DNA of 8,233 bases from JBGOUJ01 sp041477005 (GCA_041477005.1 JBGOUJ010000350.1:1-8233); one strand, 5' to 3'. Shown: positions 1 to 6,500, counted from the first letter of the stretch. Notes: generated by a model from the letters alone, not told the origin. Program-made: numbers and translations.

Positions 1-63
1 CACAGACGGGTCGGTCTGTCAACATAAATCTATATTGACCGACTCATTTTCCGCAAAACGAAG

Positions 64-85
64 GGCCTCTCGCAAACGAGAGGCC
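64..85. terminator. Perfect 9-bp hairpin, possible terminator
   Basis: GGCCTCTCG (64-72) and CGAGAGGCC (77-85) form a perfect 9-bp stem closed by a CAAA loop. On the plus strand it is followed by AAAACATTTTG. On the minus strand the stem is followed by CTTCGTTTT, a slightly better U-rich tail. No complete gene lies next to it in the window, so it may end a gene located left of position 1, or be a structural element beside the repeat that begins at 120. The stem is seen directly; the terminator role is inferred. Confidence 0.4.
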
Positions 86-119
86 AAAACATTTTGACTC
101 AAAAATGTAGAAACTCCAG

Positions 120-235
120 TGCCGCGCCGCGAAGCGGCGCGGCCGCGATTTTTGCCTTTTGCAATTTGCCTTTTGCCTTGCTTTGTTCGGGAGCGCCAGC
201 AACGGATGGGCGCCGGTCAACCGCCAATCCGCCGG
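120..235. repeat. Dispersed intergenic repeat, copy A
   Basis: This 116-bp block matches 2073-2203 in the same orientation. It has three parts. The first is a GC palindrome, GCCGCGCCGC (121-130), GAA loop, GCGGCGCGGC (134-143), giving a perfect 10-bp stem. The second is a heptamer array at 150-177 with four units (TTTTGCC, TTTTGCA, ATTTGCC, TTTTGCC). The third is a tail with the near-identical motif GCAACGGATGGGCGCCGGTC. The two copies differ mainly by two whole heptamers. The minus-strand open frame across this block also appears in copy B, because both derive from the repeat, and is not considered a gene. Together with the hairpin at 64-85, this accounts for most of the gene-free stretch 1-342. 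Confidence 0.85.
150..177. repeat. TTTTGCC heptanucleotide array, 4 units
   Basis: Four tandem 7-nt units (TTTTGCC, TTTTGCA, ATTTGCC, TTTTGCC) follow the GC hairpin inside repeat copy A. The equivalent array in copy B has six units, so unit number varies between copies. The third unit has the same T-to-A change in both copies and gives the register for alignment. Confidence 0.85.
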
Positions 236-329
236 GATCACACCGCACTGCCAGGACCATGAGCCGCGCTCGCGGTGCATGCATCACGCAACCGCCGTGC
301 CTACCGTTCCCCGATGAGAAAACTGATAA

Positions 330-335
330 CATAAT
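330..335 (+). promoter_or_regulatory. Putative -10 box, possibly leaderless start
   Basis: CATAAT matches five of six bases of the sigma-70-type -10 consensus and ends seven bases before the ATG at 343. A transcript starting the usual distance downstream would begin at or next to that ATG. No Shine-Dalgarno is visible before 343, which fits a leaderless message. No convincing -35 box is seen. Confidence 0.35.
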
Positions 336-342
336 ACCAGCC

Positions 343-1065
343 ATGGCGGTCCGTCGAACCAGCGCGAGACGACAATCCGGTCGAAGGCCCTTAAGGCCCG
401 GTCCGGGGATTATCCGCGCCTGGTTCGATACGGTCCTCAAGTACCTGCTGTATGGGCTGCAGGTAGAGCTCCGTCAGTGCGAGCGGGGAGATTGGACCTG
501 GCGCTTTCGTCCGCCTGGGCTGGAGTCGTTCGGGCTGGTGCGCGAACACGTGGTCGCGGAGGCCTGGCCGAATCTGGATCAGTTTGTGGAGTTTCACCGG
601 CAGGTCTCGCCTCTGATCGAGGTGCATGACCGGAGTGTGGAGAAGCTAAAGGCGAGCTGCCAGGCCTATCACAACGCGCTGATCGGGAGCGAGGCCCTCA
701 AGTCGGTTTACCGGATGATTACGGCCGAGCCTCCGGCAACCTTGGGCGCAGAAATCTCGCGATTCTTCGGCGCCTACTCAACTGAAGAGGACTTTCTCGG
801 GGTCCTGGCGGAAGAGATCGTCAACAACAAGCATCGCCTACCGTCCTATTATGCCGACGCACCGCTGTGGAACCGATACCGCGATCAGATCTTAGCGGTG
901 CGGGAGGACCCTGCGGTTCAGCCCCACTTCCGTGCGACGGTCGCCGCAGGAGAAGAGGTAAAAGCTGCAGCGGCGCAGCTCATCGAAGCGCTACGACAAA
1001 CTCAATCGGAACTTTCCTGGCGCTTCGACGTTCCGCTTGTGTCGGAGTTGACCGCGTCAAGGTAG
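343..1065 (+). CDS. Uncharacterised helical protein, partner of PIN gene
   Basis: This encodes a 240-residue protein that I do not recognise. The reading frame is open from 94, but the upstream part lies in repeat copy A. The ATG at 343 is preferred because a -10-like box ends seven bases before it and the protein-like sequence begins soon after. The exact start is uncertain because there is no Shine-Dalgarno. Residues 4-18 are arginine-rich (RRTSARRQSGRRPLR). From about residue 24 the chain looks mostly alpha-helical, with aromatic stretches (WFDTVLKYLLYGL at 27-39, WTWRFRP at 51-57) and a charged helical C-terminal part (about 198-228). No signal peptide, membrane segment or helix-turn-helix is evident. 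The stop is 12 nt before the PIN-domain gene, in the same frame, so the two are probably co-transcribed. An antitoxin or regulatory-partner role is inferred from context only. At 240 residues it is much larger than a classical VapB antitoxin. Confidence 0.7.
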   Translation: MAVRRTSARRQSGRRPLRPGPGIIRAWFDTVLKYLLYGLQVELRQCERGDWTWRFRPPGLESFGLVREHVVAEAWPNLDQFVEFHRQVSPLIEVHDRSVEKLKASCQAYHNALIGSEALKSVYRMITAEPPATLGAEISRFFGAYSTEEDFLGVLAEEIVNNKHRLPSYYADAPLWNRYRDQILAVREDPAVQPHFRATVAAGEEVKAAAAQLIEALRQTQSELSWRFDVPLVSELTASR

Positions 1066-1077
1066 TTCGGACCCCTC

Positions 1078-1644
1078 ATGGTCCCCTTGGACACGGCGGC
1101 CCTGAACACCCTCGTACTCGACACCACGGCCCTGTTCCCCTTGTTGGTCCTGGCATATGCGAAACACACCGGAGCTGCACTTGCGCGGCGGAATCAATTG
1201 TTGAGGGATGCATCTCCGGGGACAGATCTCGTGACGCCGCAGGAATGGGAACGGTGGCTCGCGCTCTTCGGGCATGCGCCGCGACGGCTCACAACGGCCT
1301 ACGTAGTGGCGGAACTGTATGGACTTGCGAATCGGGTGCTTCGGCAGAGCGACGAATGTTCCCGATTCTGGCAGCTCTCCGTGGGATTCCTCTTGGAGAA
1401 TCGCGTCGAGGAGAGAGCGTACCCTCTGGCAAGCATTCAGGATTGGCCAACTATCGCAGCGGTTCACCCCCGGATTGGACCGGCCGACGCAAGCCTGATC
1501 TTGCTCGCAATGCAGGAGGGCCTCAACTGGAATCAGACGCGCGGCGTGCTGGTAACGGCAGACGGGAGAACCCTCCATCGGGAGGCGCTCCACTTGCGGC
1601 TGCGATCAGTGTTGCTTCAGGAGTTGCTTCGAGAAAGGGAATGA
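1078..1644 (+). CDS. PIN-domain protein, putative ribonuclease
   Basis: This 188-residue protein shows the hallmarks of a PIN domain, the metal-dependent RNase fold found in VapC toxins and rRNA-processing enzymes. The first strand carries the first acid (TLVLDTTALF, D15). The second is E79 in TTAYVVAELYGL. The third is D137 in IGPADASLILLAMQEG, followed by a helix. The fourth is D162 in VLVTADGRTLHREA. All four expected carboxylates are present, so it is probably catalytically competent. It is longer than typical VapC (about 130 residues), with extra sequence between D15 and E79 (about 35-70) and between E79 and D137. The ATG lies just before the first PIN strand. The preceding AAGG (1059-1062) is too far away to be a good Shine-Dalgarno, so translation may be coupled to the upstream gene. 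A toxin, RNA-processing or defence role is inferred; the PIN call is strong. Confidence 0.85.
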   Translation: MVPLDTAALNTLVLDTTALFPLLVLAYAKHTGAALARRNQLLRDASPGTDLVTPQEWERWLALFGHAPRRLTTAYVVAELYGLANRVLRQSDECSRFWQLSVGFLLENRVEERAYPLASIQDWPTIAAVHPRIGPADASLILLAMQEGLNWNQTRGVLVTADGRTLHREALHLRLRSVLLQELLRERE

Positions 1645-1654
1645 CAACGGCGCC

Positions 1655-1915
1655 TCATCTCGGAACATAGTCATTCCGCACCCGCCACACCGCGGGCGCA
1701 TCCAGCTTCCCACCCTCAAACACAATCTGTCGGCTCTTCTTATCCTTCCGCTCCTTCAGGCAGGGTGTCACGTTCATCCACCGGATCGTTTCCTCGGCAT
1801 CCCGGATCACGAGGTAAACGTCCACGGGCTGGCTGATCCAGTACTCCAGGTGCCGCTCGTTTTTGATGTCGAAGATCTCCTTATCGTTTGCCTTGCGCGT
1901 CCGCAGATACACCAT
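1655..1915 (-). CDS. DUF4365-like C-terminal fragment, probable remnant
   Basis: The 86-residue product contains HLEYWISQPVDVYLVIRDAE (about residues 22-41), IRWMNVTPCL (44-53), and a basic run before QIVFEGGKLDAPAVWRVR. From memory this resembles the C-terminal half of DUF4365-type proteins, where a conserved YW-x(4)-PV segment occurs. Those proteins are usually about twice this length or more. Here the in-frame upstream stretch hits a TAG at 1948-1946 only ten codons before the ATG, so an N-terminal half is missing. The GGAGG before the ATG is only 2 nt away, too close for a good ribosome site. It converges on the PIN gene with a 10-nt gap and no obvious terminator. It is probably a truncated gene whose 5' end was lost near the adjacent repeat, but a short functional protein cannot be excluded. 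Confidence 0.6.
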   Translation of the reverse strand: MVYLRTRKANDKEIFDIKNERHLEYWISQPVDVYLVIRDAEETIRWMNVTPCLKERKDKKSRQIVFEGGKLDAPAVWRVRNDYVPR

Positions 1916-2046
1916 CGCCTCCCGCCGCCGGAGCGCAAGCAGCCCCTAATCCGTCCGCACTTCAGCTCACCAGGAGCTTCCCTATTCTGAAAGACTGAAA
2001 GAACCAAGGCAAAAGGCAGAAATCGAGGAAGGGGGCATCCTTTTAG

Positions 2047-2069
2047 TGCCCGGCGCCGAGCGCCGGGCA
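2047..2069. repeat. GC palindrome, 10-bp stem with CGA loop
   Basis: TGCCCGGCGC (2047-2056), loop CGA (2057-2059) and GCGCCGGGCA (2060-2069) form a perfect 10-bp stem-loop. No T-run follows on either strand that would make it a standard intrinsic terminator. It lies four bases before the palindrome of repeat copy B and has no counterpart upstream of copy A. Confidence 0.7.
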
Positions 2070-2072
2070 GAA

Positions 2073-2203
2073 TGCCGCGCCGCGAAGCGGCGCACCCGTT
2101 ACTTTTGCCTTTTGCCTTTTGCCTTTTGCAATTTGCCTTTTGCCTTGGTTTGTCGGGGAGCGCAAGCAACGGATGGGCGCCGGTCACCTGCCCAATCCGC
2201 CGG
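2073..2203. repeat. Dispersed intergenic repeat, copy B
   Basis: This 131-bp block is the second copy of the repeat at 120-235, in the same orientation. The GC palindrome is shorter (GCGCCGC 2077-2083, GAA, GCGGCGC 2087-2093). The heptamer array at 2103-2144 has six units instead of four, which explains 14 of the 15 extra bases. The tail shares GCAACGGATGGGCGCCGGTC and ends with AATCCGCCGG, as in copy A. Shared similarity stops abruptly after this motif in both copies. The two copies bracket the helical-protein/PIN/DUF4365-like segment. Confidence 0.85.
2103..2144. repeat. TTTTGCC heptanucleotide array, 6 units
   Basis: Six tandem 7-nt units run TTTTGCC three times, then TTTTGCA, ATTTGCC and TTTTGCC. 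The variant fourth and fifth units correspond to units two and three of the array at 150-177, so the copy-number difference arose in the identical units on the left. Slippage during replication is a plausible cause. Confidence 0.85.
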
Positions 2204-2241
2204 CCACGTAAGCTACCGCGCCGACCCGGCGCATTCCGAGC

Positions 2242-2247
2242 TATACT
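2242..2247 (+). promoter_or_regulatory. Putative -10 box of aldo/keto reductase gene
   Basis: TATACT matches five of six bases of the -10 consensus and lies 21 nt before the ATG at 2269. The same hexamer occurs upstream of the TonB-dependent receptor gene. Transcription from here would give a leader of about 15 nt that only just includes the Shine-Dalgarno. No -35 box is convincing. Confidence 0.3.
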
Positions 2248-2253
2248 CCTCCC

Positions 2254-2260
2254 AAAGGAG
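2254..2260 (+). promoter_or_regulatory. Shine-Dalgarno of aldo/keto reductase gene
   Basis: AAAGGAG lies eight bases before the ATG at 2269, near-ideal spacing. It fixes the start that yields a complete Tat signal peptide. Confidence 0.75.
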
Positions 2261-2268
2261 CAATCATC

Positions 2269-3282
2269 ATGCCCGACCCCGCTTCCCGACGAGAGTTCTT
2301 CCAGTCAATGCTGGGCAGCGCCGCGGCCGCCTTGCTCGCCGAGCGCGTGCTCGCCCAAACCGCCCCCGGCGCCGGGGGCATCCCCACCCGCGTGCTCGGC
2401 CGCACCGGCCAGCGCGTCTCCATCATCTGCCTCGGCGGCTGGCACGCCGGCGTCGCCCGGGACAAGGCCGAGGCCGCCCGCATCATGCACGCCGCCATCG
2501 ACGAGGGCATCAATTTCTTCGACAACGCCTGGGACTACCACGATGGCCGCTCCGAGGAATGGATGGGCGAGGGGCTCGCCTCCGGCGGCCGCCGCAACAA
2601 GGTATTTTTAATGACCAAAAACTGCGAGCGCGACTACGCCGGCTCCATGAAGTGTCTCGAAGACAGCCTCCGCCGCCTCCGCACCGACCACCTCGATCTC
2701 TGGCAGTTCCACGAAATGGTCTACGACAGCGACCCCGACTGGGTCTTCGAAAAAGGCGGCCTGAAAGCCGCTCTCGAAGCGCGCAAAGCCGGCAAGGTCC
2801 GCTTCATCGGCTTCACCGGCCACAAAGACCCCCGCATCCACCTGAAGATGCTCGGCAAGGACCACCCCTGGGACACCGCCCAGATGCCCATCAACGTCCT
2901 GGACGCCCACTACCGCAGCTTCCAGAAGCAGGTTGTTCCGGTGTGCCTGGAAAAGAACGTCGGCGTAATCGGCATGAAGAGCCTGGCCGGCGGCTCCCCG
3001 CGCGGCCGCATCCCCACCTCGACCGGCGTCACCGCCCAGGAGTGTATCCGCTATGCCCTGAGCCTGCCGATCACGGCTCTGGTGTGCGGCATTCAAACCA
3101 TGGAAGACCTCCGGCAGGACGTCGCCATCGCCCGCAACTTCAAGCCCATGCCCGACGGCGAGAAGCAGCGCCTGCTGGCCAAGGTCCGGGATGAAGCCGC
3201 CGACGGCCGCCACGAGCTCTTCAAGAGCACCCAGACCTTCGACGGCCCCCATCACCGCAAGCAGCACGGCTTCGCGGTGTAG
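2269..3282 (+). CDS. Tat-exported aldo/keto reductase
   Basis: This 337-residue protein belongs to the aldo/keto reductase superfamily, (alpha/beta)8-barrel enzymes that reduce carbonyls with NAD(P)H. Residues 6-11 (SRREFF) form a twin-arginine motif, followed by a small hydrophobic core (about 14-28) and a likely cleavage region near VLAQTA (27-32), so export of the folded protein to the periplasm is predicted. The barrel starts at IPTRVLGRTGQRVS (38-51). The catalytic tetrad is visible: D85 and Y90 in INFFDNAWDYHDG, K117 in VFLMTKN, and H148 in LDLWQFHEM. GKVRFIGFTGH (175-185) and the C-terminal VCGIQTMEDLRQDV (272-285) are typical of the family. The substrate cannot be deduced. The length is normal for a single-domain member plus signal. 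Codon use is strongly C-ending. A Shine-Dalgarno at 2254-2260 supports the start. It lies upstream of the TonB receptor but that gene appears to have its own promoter. Confidence 0.93.
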   Translation: MPDPASRREFFQSMLGSAAAALLAERVLAQTAPGAGGIPTRVLGRTGQRVSIICLGGWHAGVARDKAEAARIMHAAIDEGINFFDNAWDYHDGRSEEWMGEGLASGGRRNKVFLMTKNCERDYAGSMKCLEDSLRRLRTDHLDLWQFHEMVYDSDPDWVFEKGGLKAALEARKAGKVRFIGFTGHKDPRIHLKMLGKDHPWDTAQMPINVLDAHYRSFQKQVVPVCLEKNVGVIGMKSLAGGSPRGRIPTSTGVTAQECIRYALSLPITALVCGIQTMEDLRQDVAIARNFKPMPDGEKQRLLAKVRDEAADGRHELFKSTQTFDGPHHRKQHGFAV

Positions 3283-3378
3283 GCGCCCAAGGCTCCTCAG
3301 CAACCGCGCCGTTTCTGAACGCTGCGCCGCGTGATCGGCGTCCCACAACCAACCTCCATTTCGTCGTCGGCTCGTCCA

Positions 3379-3405
3379 CCGGCGGACGCGGTGACCATCC
3401 GCCGG
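3379..3405. other. Perfect 8-bp inverted repeat, GC-rich hairpin
   Basis: CCGGCGGA (3379-3386) and TCCGCCGG (3398-3405) form an 8-bp stem with an 11-nt loop. Its right arm overlaps the left arm of the next hairpin (3401-3422), so only one of the two can form at a time. It lies in the gap between the reductase and the receptor gene. No T-run follows. Confidence 0.5.
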
Positions 3406-3422
3406 CCCCTGAGGCGGCCGGC
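3401..3422. terminator. GC-rich hairpin after reductase gene, possible terminator
   Basis: GCCGGCC (3401-3407) pairs with GGCCGGC (3416-3422), and the inner CC/GG can pair with one bulged base. A smaller stem, CCCCC-GGCA-GGGGG, follows at 3438-3451. Neither is followed by a U-tract, so an intrinsic terminator is possible but unproven. The hairpins might simply reflect GC-rich intergenic DNA. Confidence 0.35.
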
Positions 3423-3504
3423 GCCGTCCATCACGGACCCCCGGCAGGGGGCGACCTGTACGGGAAAATGAATCTGTGCGGGCTCAGAAGGAGGCGGAAT
3501 GGTG

Positions 3505-3510
3505 TATACT
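3505..3510 (+). promoter_or_regulatory. Putative -10 box of receptor gene
   Basis: TATACT, five of six consensus bases, lies 59 nt before the ATG at 3570 and would give a leader of roughly 50 nt. It is identical to the hexamer upstream of the reductase gene. No clear -35 box is seen 16-18 nt upstream. Confidence 0.35.
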
Positions 3511-3557
3511 CGCAGCTATCCGGGAGTCGCAAAATGGAAATCTGTAGCCCTGAGGAC

Positions 3558-3562
3558 AGGAG
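3558..3562 (+). promoter_or_regulatory. Shine-Dalgarno deciding the receptor start
   Basis: AGGAG is followed by seven bases (TTTTTAT) and the ATG at 3570. This supports 3570 over the upstream in-frame ATG at 3468, whose extra 34 residues are arginine-rich and would bury the signal peptide. Confidence 0.8.
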
Positions 3563-3569
3563 TTTTTAT

Positions 3570-6500
3570 ATGAGCAGTACACGCACCTATCAGCTTCTGA
3601 GAACGTTATTCCTGGTGGTCTGGATTTTGCCTTTGGCCTCCCAGACCCTGGACACGGGAATCTTGGGAACCGTTACCGATCCCGCCTCCGCCTCCATCAG
3701 CGGAGCCGACGTGACCATCGCCAACAAGGGCACCGGGCTCACGCGGGCGGTCAAGACCGCCGCCGACGGAAAGTATGAGGTCCGCTACCTGGTCCCGGGC
3801 GAGTACACCGTCGAAGTTCGCGCCCCCGGTTTCCGCGCCGAGCACACGAGCGTAGTGATCCAGATCAACCAGCAAGCGCGCCTCGATTTCGCCATGCAGA
3901 TCGGCGAGGTCCAGCAGAGTGTGGAGATTACCTCCACCGCGCCGCTGCTGCAGACCGAGAACTCCACCCTGGGCGCAGTGATTGCGAATGAGCGCATGGT
4001 CAACCTGCCGCTGAACGGACGCAGCTTCATCCAACTCTCCGTGCTGACCCCCGGCGTGCGGACCTCGGAGCCGTCGCAGTTCACGGTGTCGACCGGCGGC
4101 TCGCGCATCATCGCCAACGGCGCGCGCGATGCCTGGATGCAGGTCAACATCGACGGCATCACCATGGTGGACAACCGCAGCAACTACGTGAACCTGTTCC
4201 CGGTGATCGACGCCCTGCAGGAGTTCAAGGTGCAGAGCGGAAATTACTCCGCCGAGTACGGCGGCAACGCCGGCGCCAACACCAACCTGCAATTGCGTTC
4301 GGGCACCAATCAGCTCCACGGCAACGTATGGGAGTTCCTGCGCAACGATAAATTGGACGCTCGCTCCTATGTTCGCGCGGCGCCCCTGCCCAAAGACAAT
4401 CTGAAGCGCAACCAGTTCGGAGCGGTTGTGTCCGGGCCGATCCGCCGGGACAAGACCTTTTTCATGGTGTCCTATGAGGGCGTACGAGCGGTCCAGGAGA
4501 GCGCCGGCACCAGCCTCGTGCTCACGCAGGCGCAGCGGACCGGCGATTTCTCCGCCACCTCCGCGGCGGTCAACGACCCCACCACCGGCAGGGCGTTCCC
4601 GGGCAACATCATTCCCTCCACGCGTGTCAACCAGGTCTCGATGAACTTGATCAACCAGTACACGCCGCTGCCCAACCTCCCTCCCGGCGCCGTCAACTAC
4701 ACCGGGGTCACCCAGGGACACCTCACAACCGACCAGGGTCTGGTCCGTGTCGATCAGTACTTCAGCCAGAAGGACCAGGTTTTTGTCCACTACATCCGCT
4801 CCAACCGCAATTTCCCGAACGTGGAGCTGAACCCGAACTTTTATTTCAACGGGAGCCAGCCCATCGCCAGCTTCTCGTCGCAGCACGTCCACACCTTCCG
4901 ATCCAACCTGCTCAACGAGGTCCGCTTCGGGTTCAACCTGATTAATGTTTCGGTTTTGAGCCCCCGTTACAACACCAACTTCACCATCGCTTCCCTAGGC
5001 ATCAATGGTCTGAATGTCGGCGGCCCCACCGGGCGTCCGCTGCGGGCTGACGAACAGGGCTTCCCGGTCATAGGTATCAGCGGTTACATGGGAATGGGCG
5101 ACGACCAGGGCGCCTCCAACCTGGACAACAGCCGCACCTACCAGGCCGTTGATAACCTGACTTGGATTCGCGGCGCCCATTCCTTCAAGTTCGGCGGCGA
5201 CATTCGCCGGATGCGGGATGACGCCACCACCAACAACTGGCCGTTCGGGAATATGGCGTTCACCGGAGACATCACCGGTAACTCGGCCGCCGATTTCATG
5301 CTCGGCTTTCCCCGCACCACGTTGACGCCGGAGGGCGTCCCGATTTCCAAGATCCGCCAGTGGCGCGCCGCCTTCTACGCCCAGGACGACTGGAAGGTCA
5401 CAAGCAAGCTGACGCTGAATATCGGCCTGCGCTATGACCTGATCGGGCAGCCGCACGAGATCAACGCCGTGACGCGCACGCTGCGCTTCGACCTCGACCC
5501 CAGCGGGCCGGTGCTGTGGCCGCCGCCCGGCCAGGCAGTCGACATCTACAAGAACGAGTTCAAATATTTCAGCCCGCGCTTCGGCTTCGCCTGGCGCCTG
5601 AGGAACAACATGGTGGTGCGCGGCGGCTACGGCATTTTCTACACCGCGGCGCAGTTCGACAACACCAACATCCTGCAGTTGAACCCGCCCACTGCCGGCA
5701 GCCTCACCGTAACCAATCCGGCGGCCAACCCCATCGCCACCATCAATACCCCGGTGCCCGCCGCGTTGTATCCGAACAACCCGATCTTTAACGTGGTCTC
5801 GGTTCCGCAGGACCGCCTGCGGCATAACGCCTACATGCAGAACTACAACCTGCAGGTTTCGCGCGAGCTGACCCGGCACGACGTGATCGAGAGCGGCTGG
5901 GTGGGCAGCAAGGGCACGCACGTCGACACCAGCCTGAACAACTTCAACCAGCCGGATCCGGGGCCGGGAGACATCCAGTCGCGGCGCCCCTACCCGCAGT
6001 ATGCCCGCATCCGCATGATCTCGCCGGACACCAACACCGTCTACCACTCGCTGCAGACCCGCTACGAGCATCGCTTCTCGAGCGGCTTGAGCTTATCGGT
6101 CGCCCACACCTGGTCGCACCTGATCGATGATGCCGGCGAAACCATCAACGCCGGCGGCTGCGTCTGCCAGAATCCGCGCAGCCGCGGTAAGAACGAGCGC
6201 GCCTCGAGCGTTCTCGATCAGCGCCAGCGCTTGGTGATCGGTTACGTCTGGGAAATCCCGTTCGCCAAGAGCCTGAAAGGCGTGCCGGGCGGCATTCTGG
6301 GCGGATGGTCGGCGGGCGGCATCGTCACCTACGCCAACGGGCTGCCCGTCAACATTTCGCAAAGTGGGGACAGCTTTAATAATGACGGCGTCTGGGAGCG
6401 CCCGGACCTCGTGCCCGGCCAGAGCCTGTCGGTCGCCAACCCGTCGCCGACCCTTTGGTTCAACACAGCCGCCCTCTCGCGCGCCAACTTGCACTACGGC

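Larger units (their letters stand above)
2002..2150. repeat. Hairpin cluster bounded by 17-bp inverted repeats
   Basis: The 17-mer at 2002-2018 (AACCAAGGCAAAAGGCA) is the exact reverse complement of 2134-2150. Between these arms lie a 10-bp hairpin (2047-2069) and a 7-bp hairpin (2077-2093), then the TTTTGCC array. The right arm is part of the heptamer array. The overall form, short inverted ends around GC-rich palindromes with no coding capacity, resembles REP/REPIN or MITE-like elements, though no target-site duplication is evident. With copy B, this fills the gene-free stretch 1916-2268. Confidence 0.65.

Noticed and set aside
2..43. Short inverted repeats at the left edge (GTCGGTC 10-16 with GACCGAC 37-43; ACAGAC 2-7 with GTCTGT 14-19)
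   Set aside because: The stems are short, overlap each other and lie at the window edge without context, so no operator or terminator can be supported.
44..280. Minus-strand open frame of 78 codons sharing a peptide with the frame at 1807-2187
   Set aside because: The shared peptide (ANCKRQK-rich) is produced by the TTTTGCC repeat and its tail in both copies. Similarity is at DNA-repeat level and there is no domain or ribosome site.
94..342. Upstream extension of the helical-protein frame to the ATG at 94
   Set aside because: The extension translates repeat copy A (GC palindrome and heptamer array, giving FAFCNLPFAL). The ATG at 343 with its -10-like box is more credible.
867..1670. 267-codon plus-strand frame overlapping both module genes
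   Set aside because: It runs out of phase across the end of the helical-protein gene and the whole PIN gene, whose own frame has clear PIN motifs.
120..2203. CRISPR array as an explanation of the repeats
   Set aside because: Only two distant copies exist, the tandem units are seven bases with no spacers, and no cas genes are present.
2046..3194. 382-codon plus-strand frame rich in arginine and proline
   Set aside because: It is an out-of-phase reading of the reductase gene starting in repeat copy B; no domain is visible.
2608..3348. Long minus-strand open frame opposite the reductase gene
   Set aside because: It is an antisense shadow created by the strong C-ending codon bias of the reductase. 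The translation is valine/alanine/glycine-rich with no recognisable domain.
3468..3569. Alternative receptor start at 3468
   Set aside because: It adds 34 residues, including a run of arginines, ahead of the signal peptide, overlaps the likely promoter, and lacks the good Shine-Dalgarno seen before 3570.
3606..4892. 428-codon minus-strand frame opposite the receptor gene
   Set aside because: It lies fully within the receptor coding region on the other strand and has low-complexity composition typical of antisense frames in high-GC DNA.
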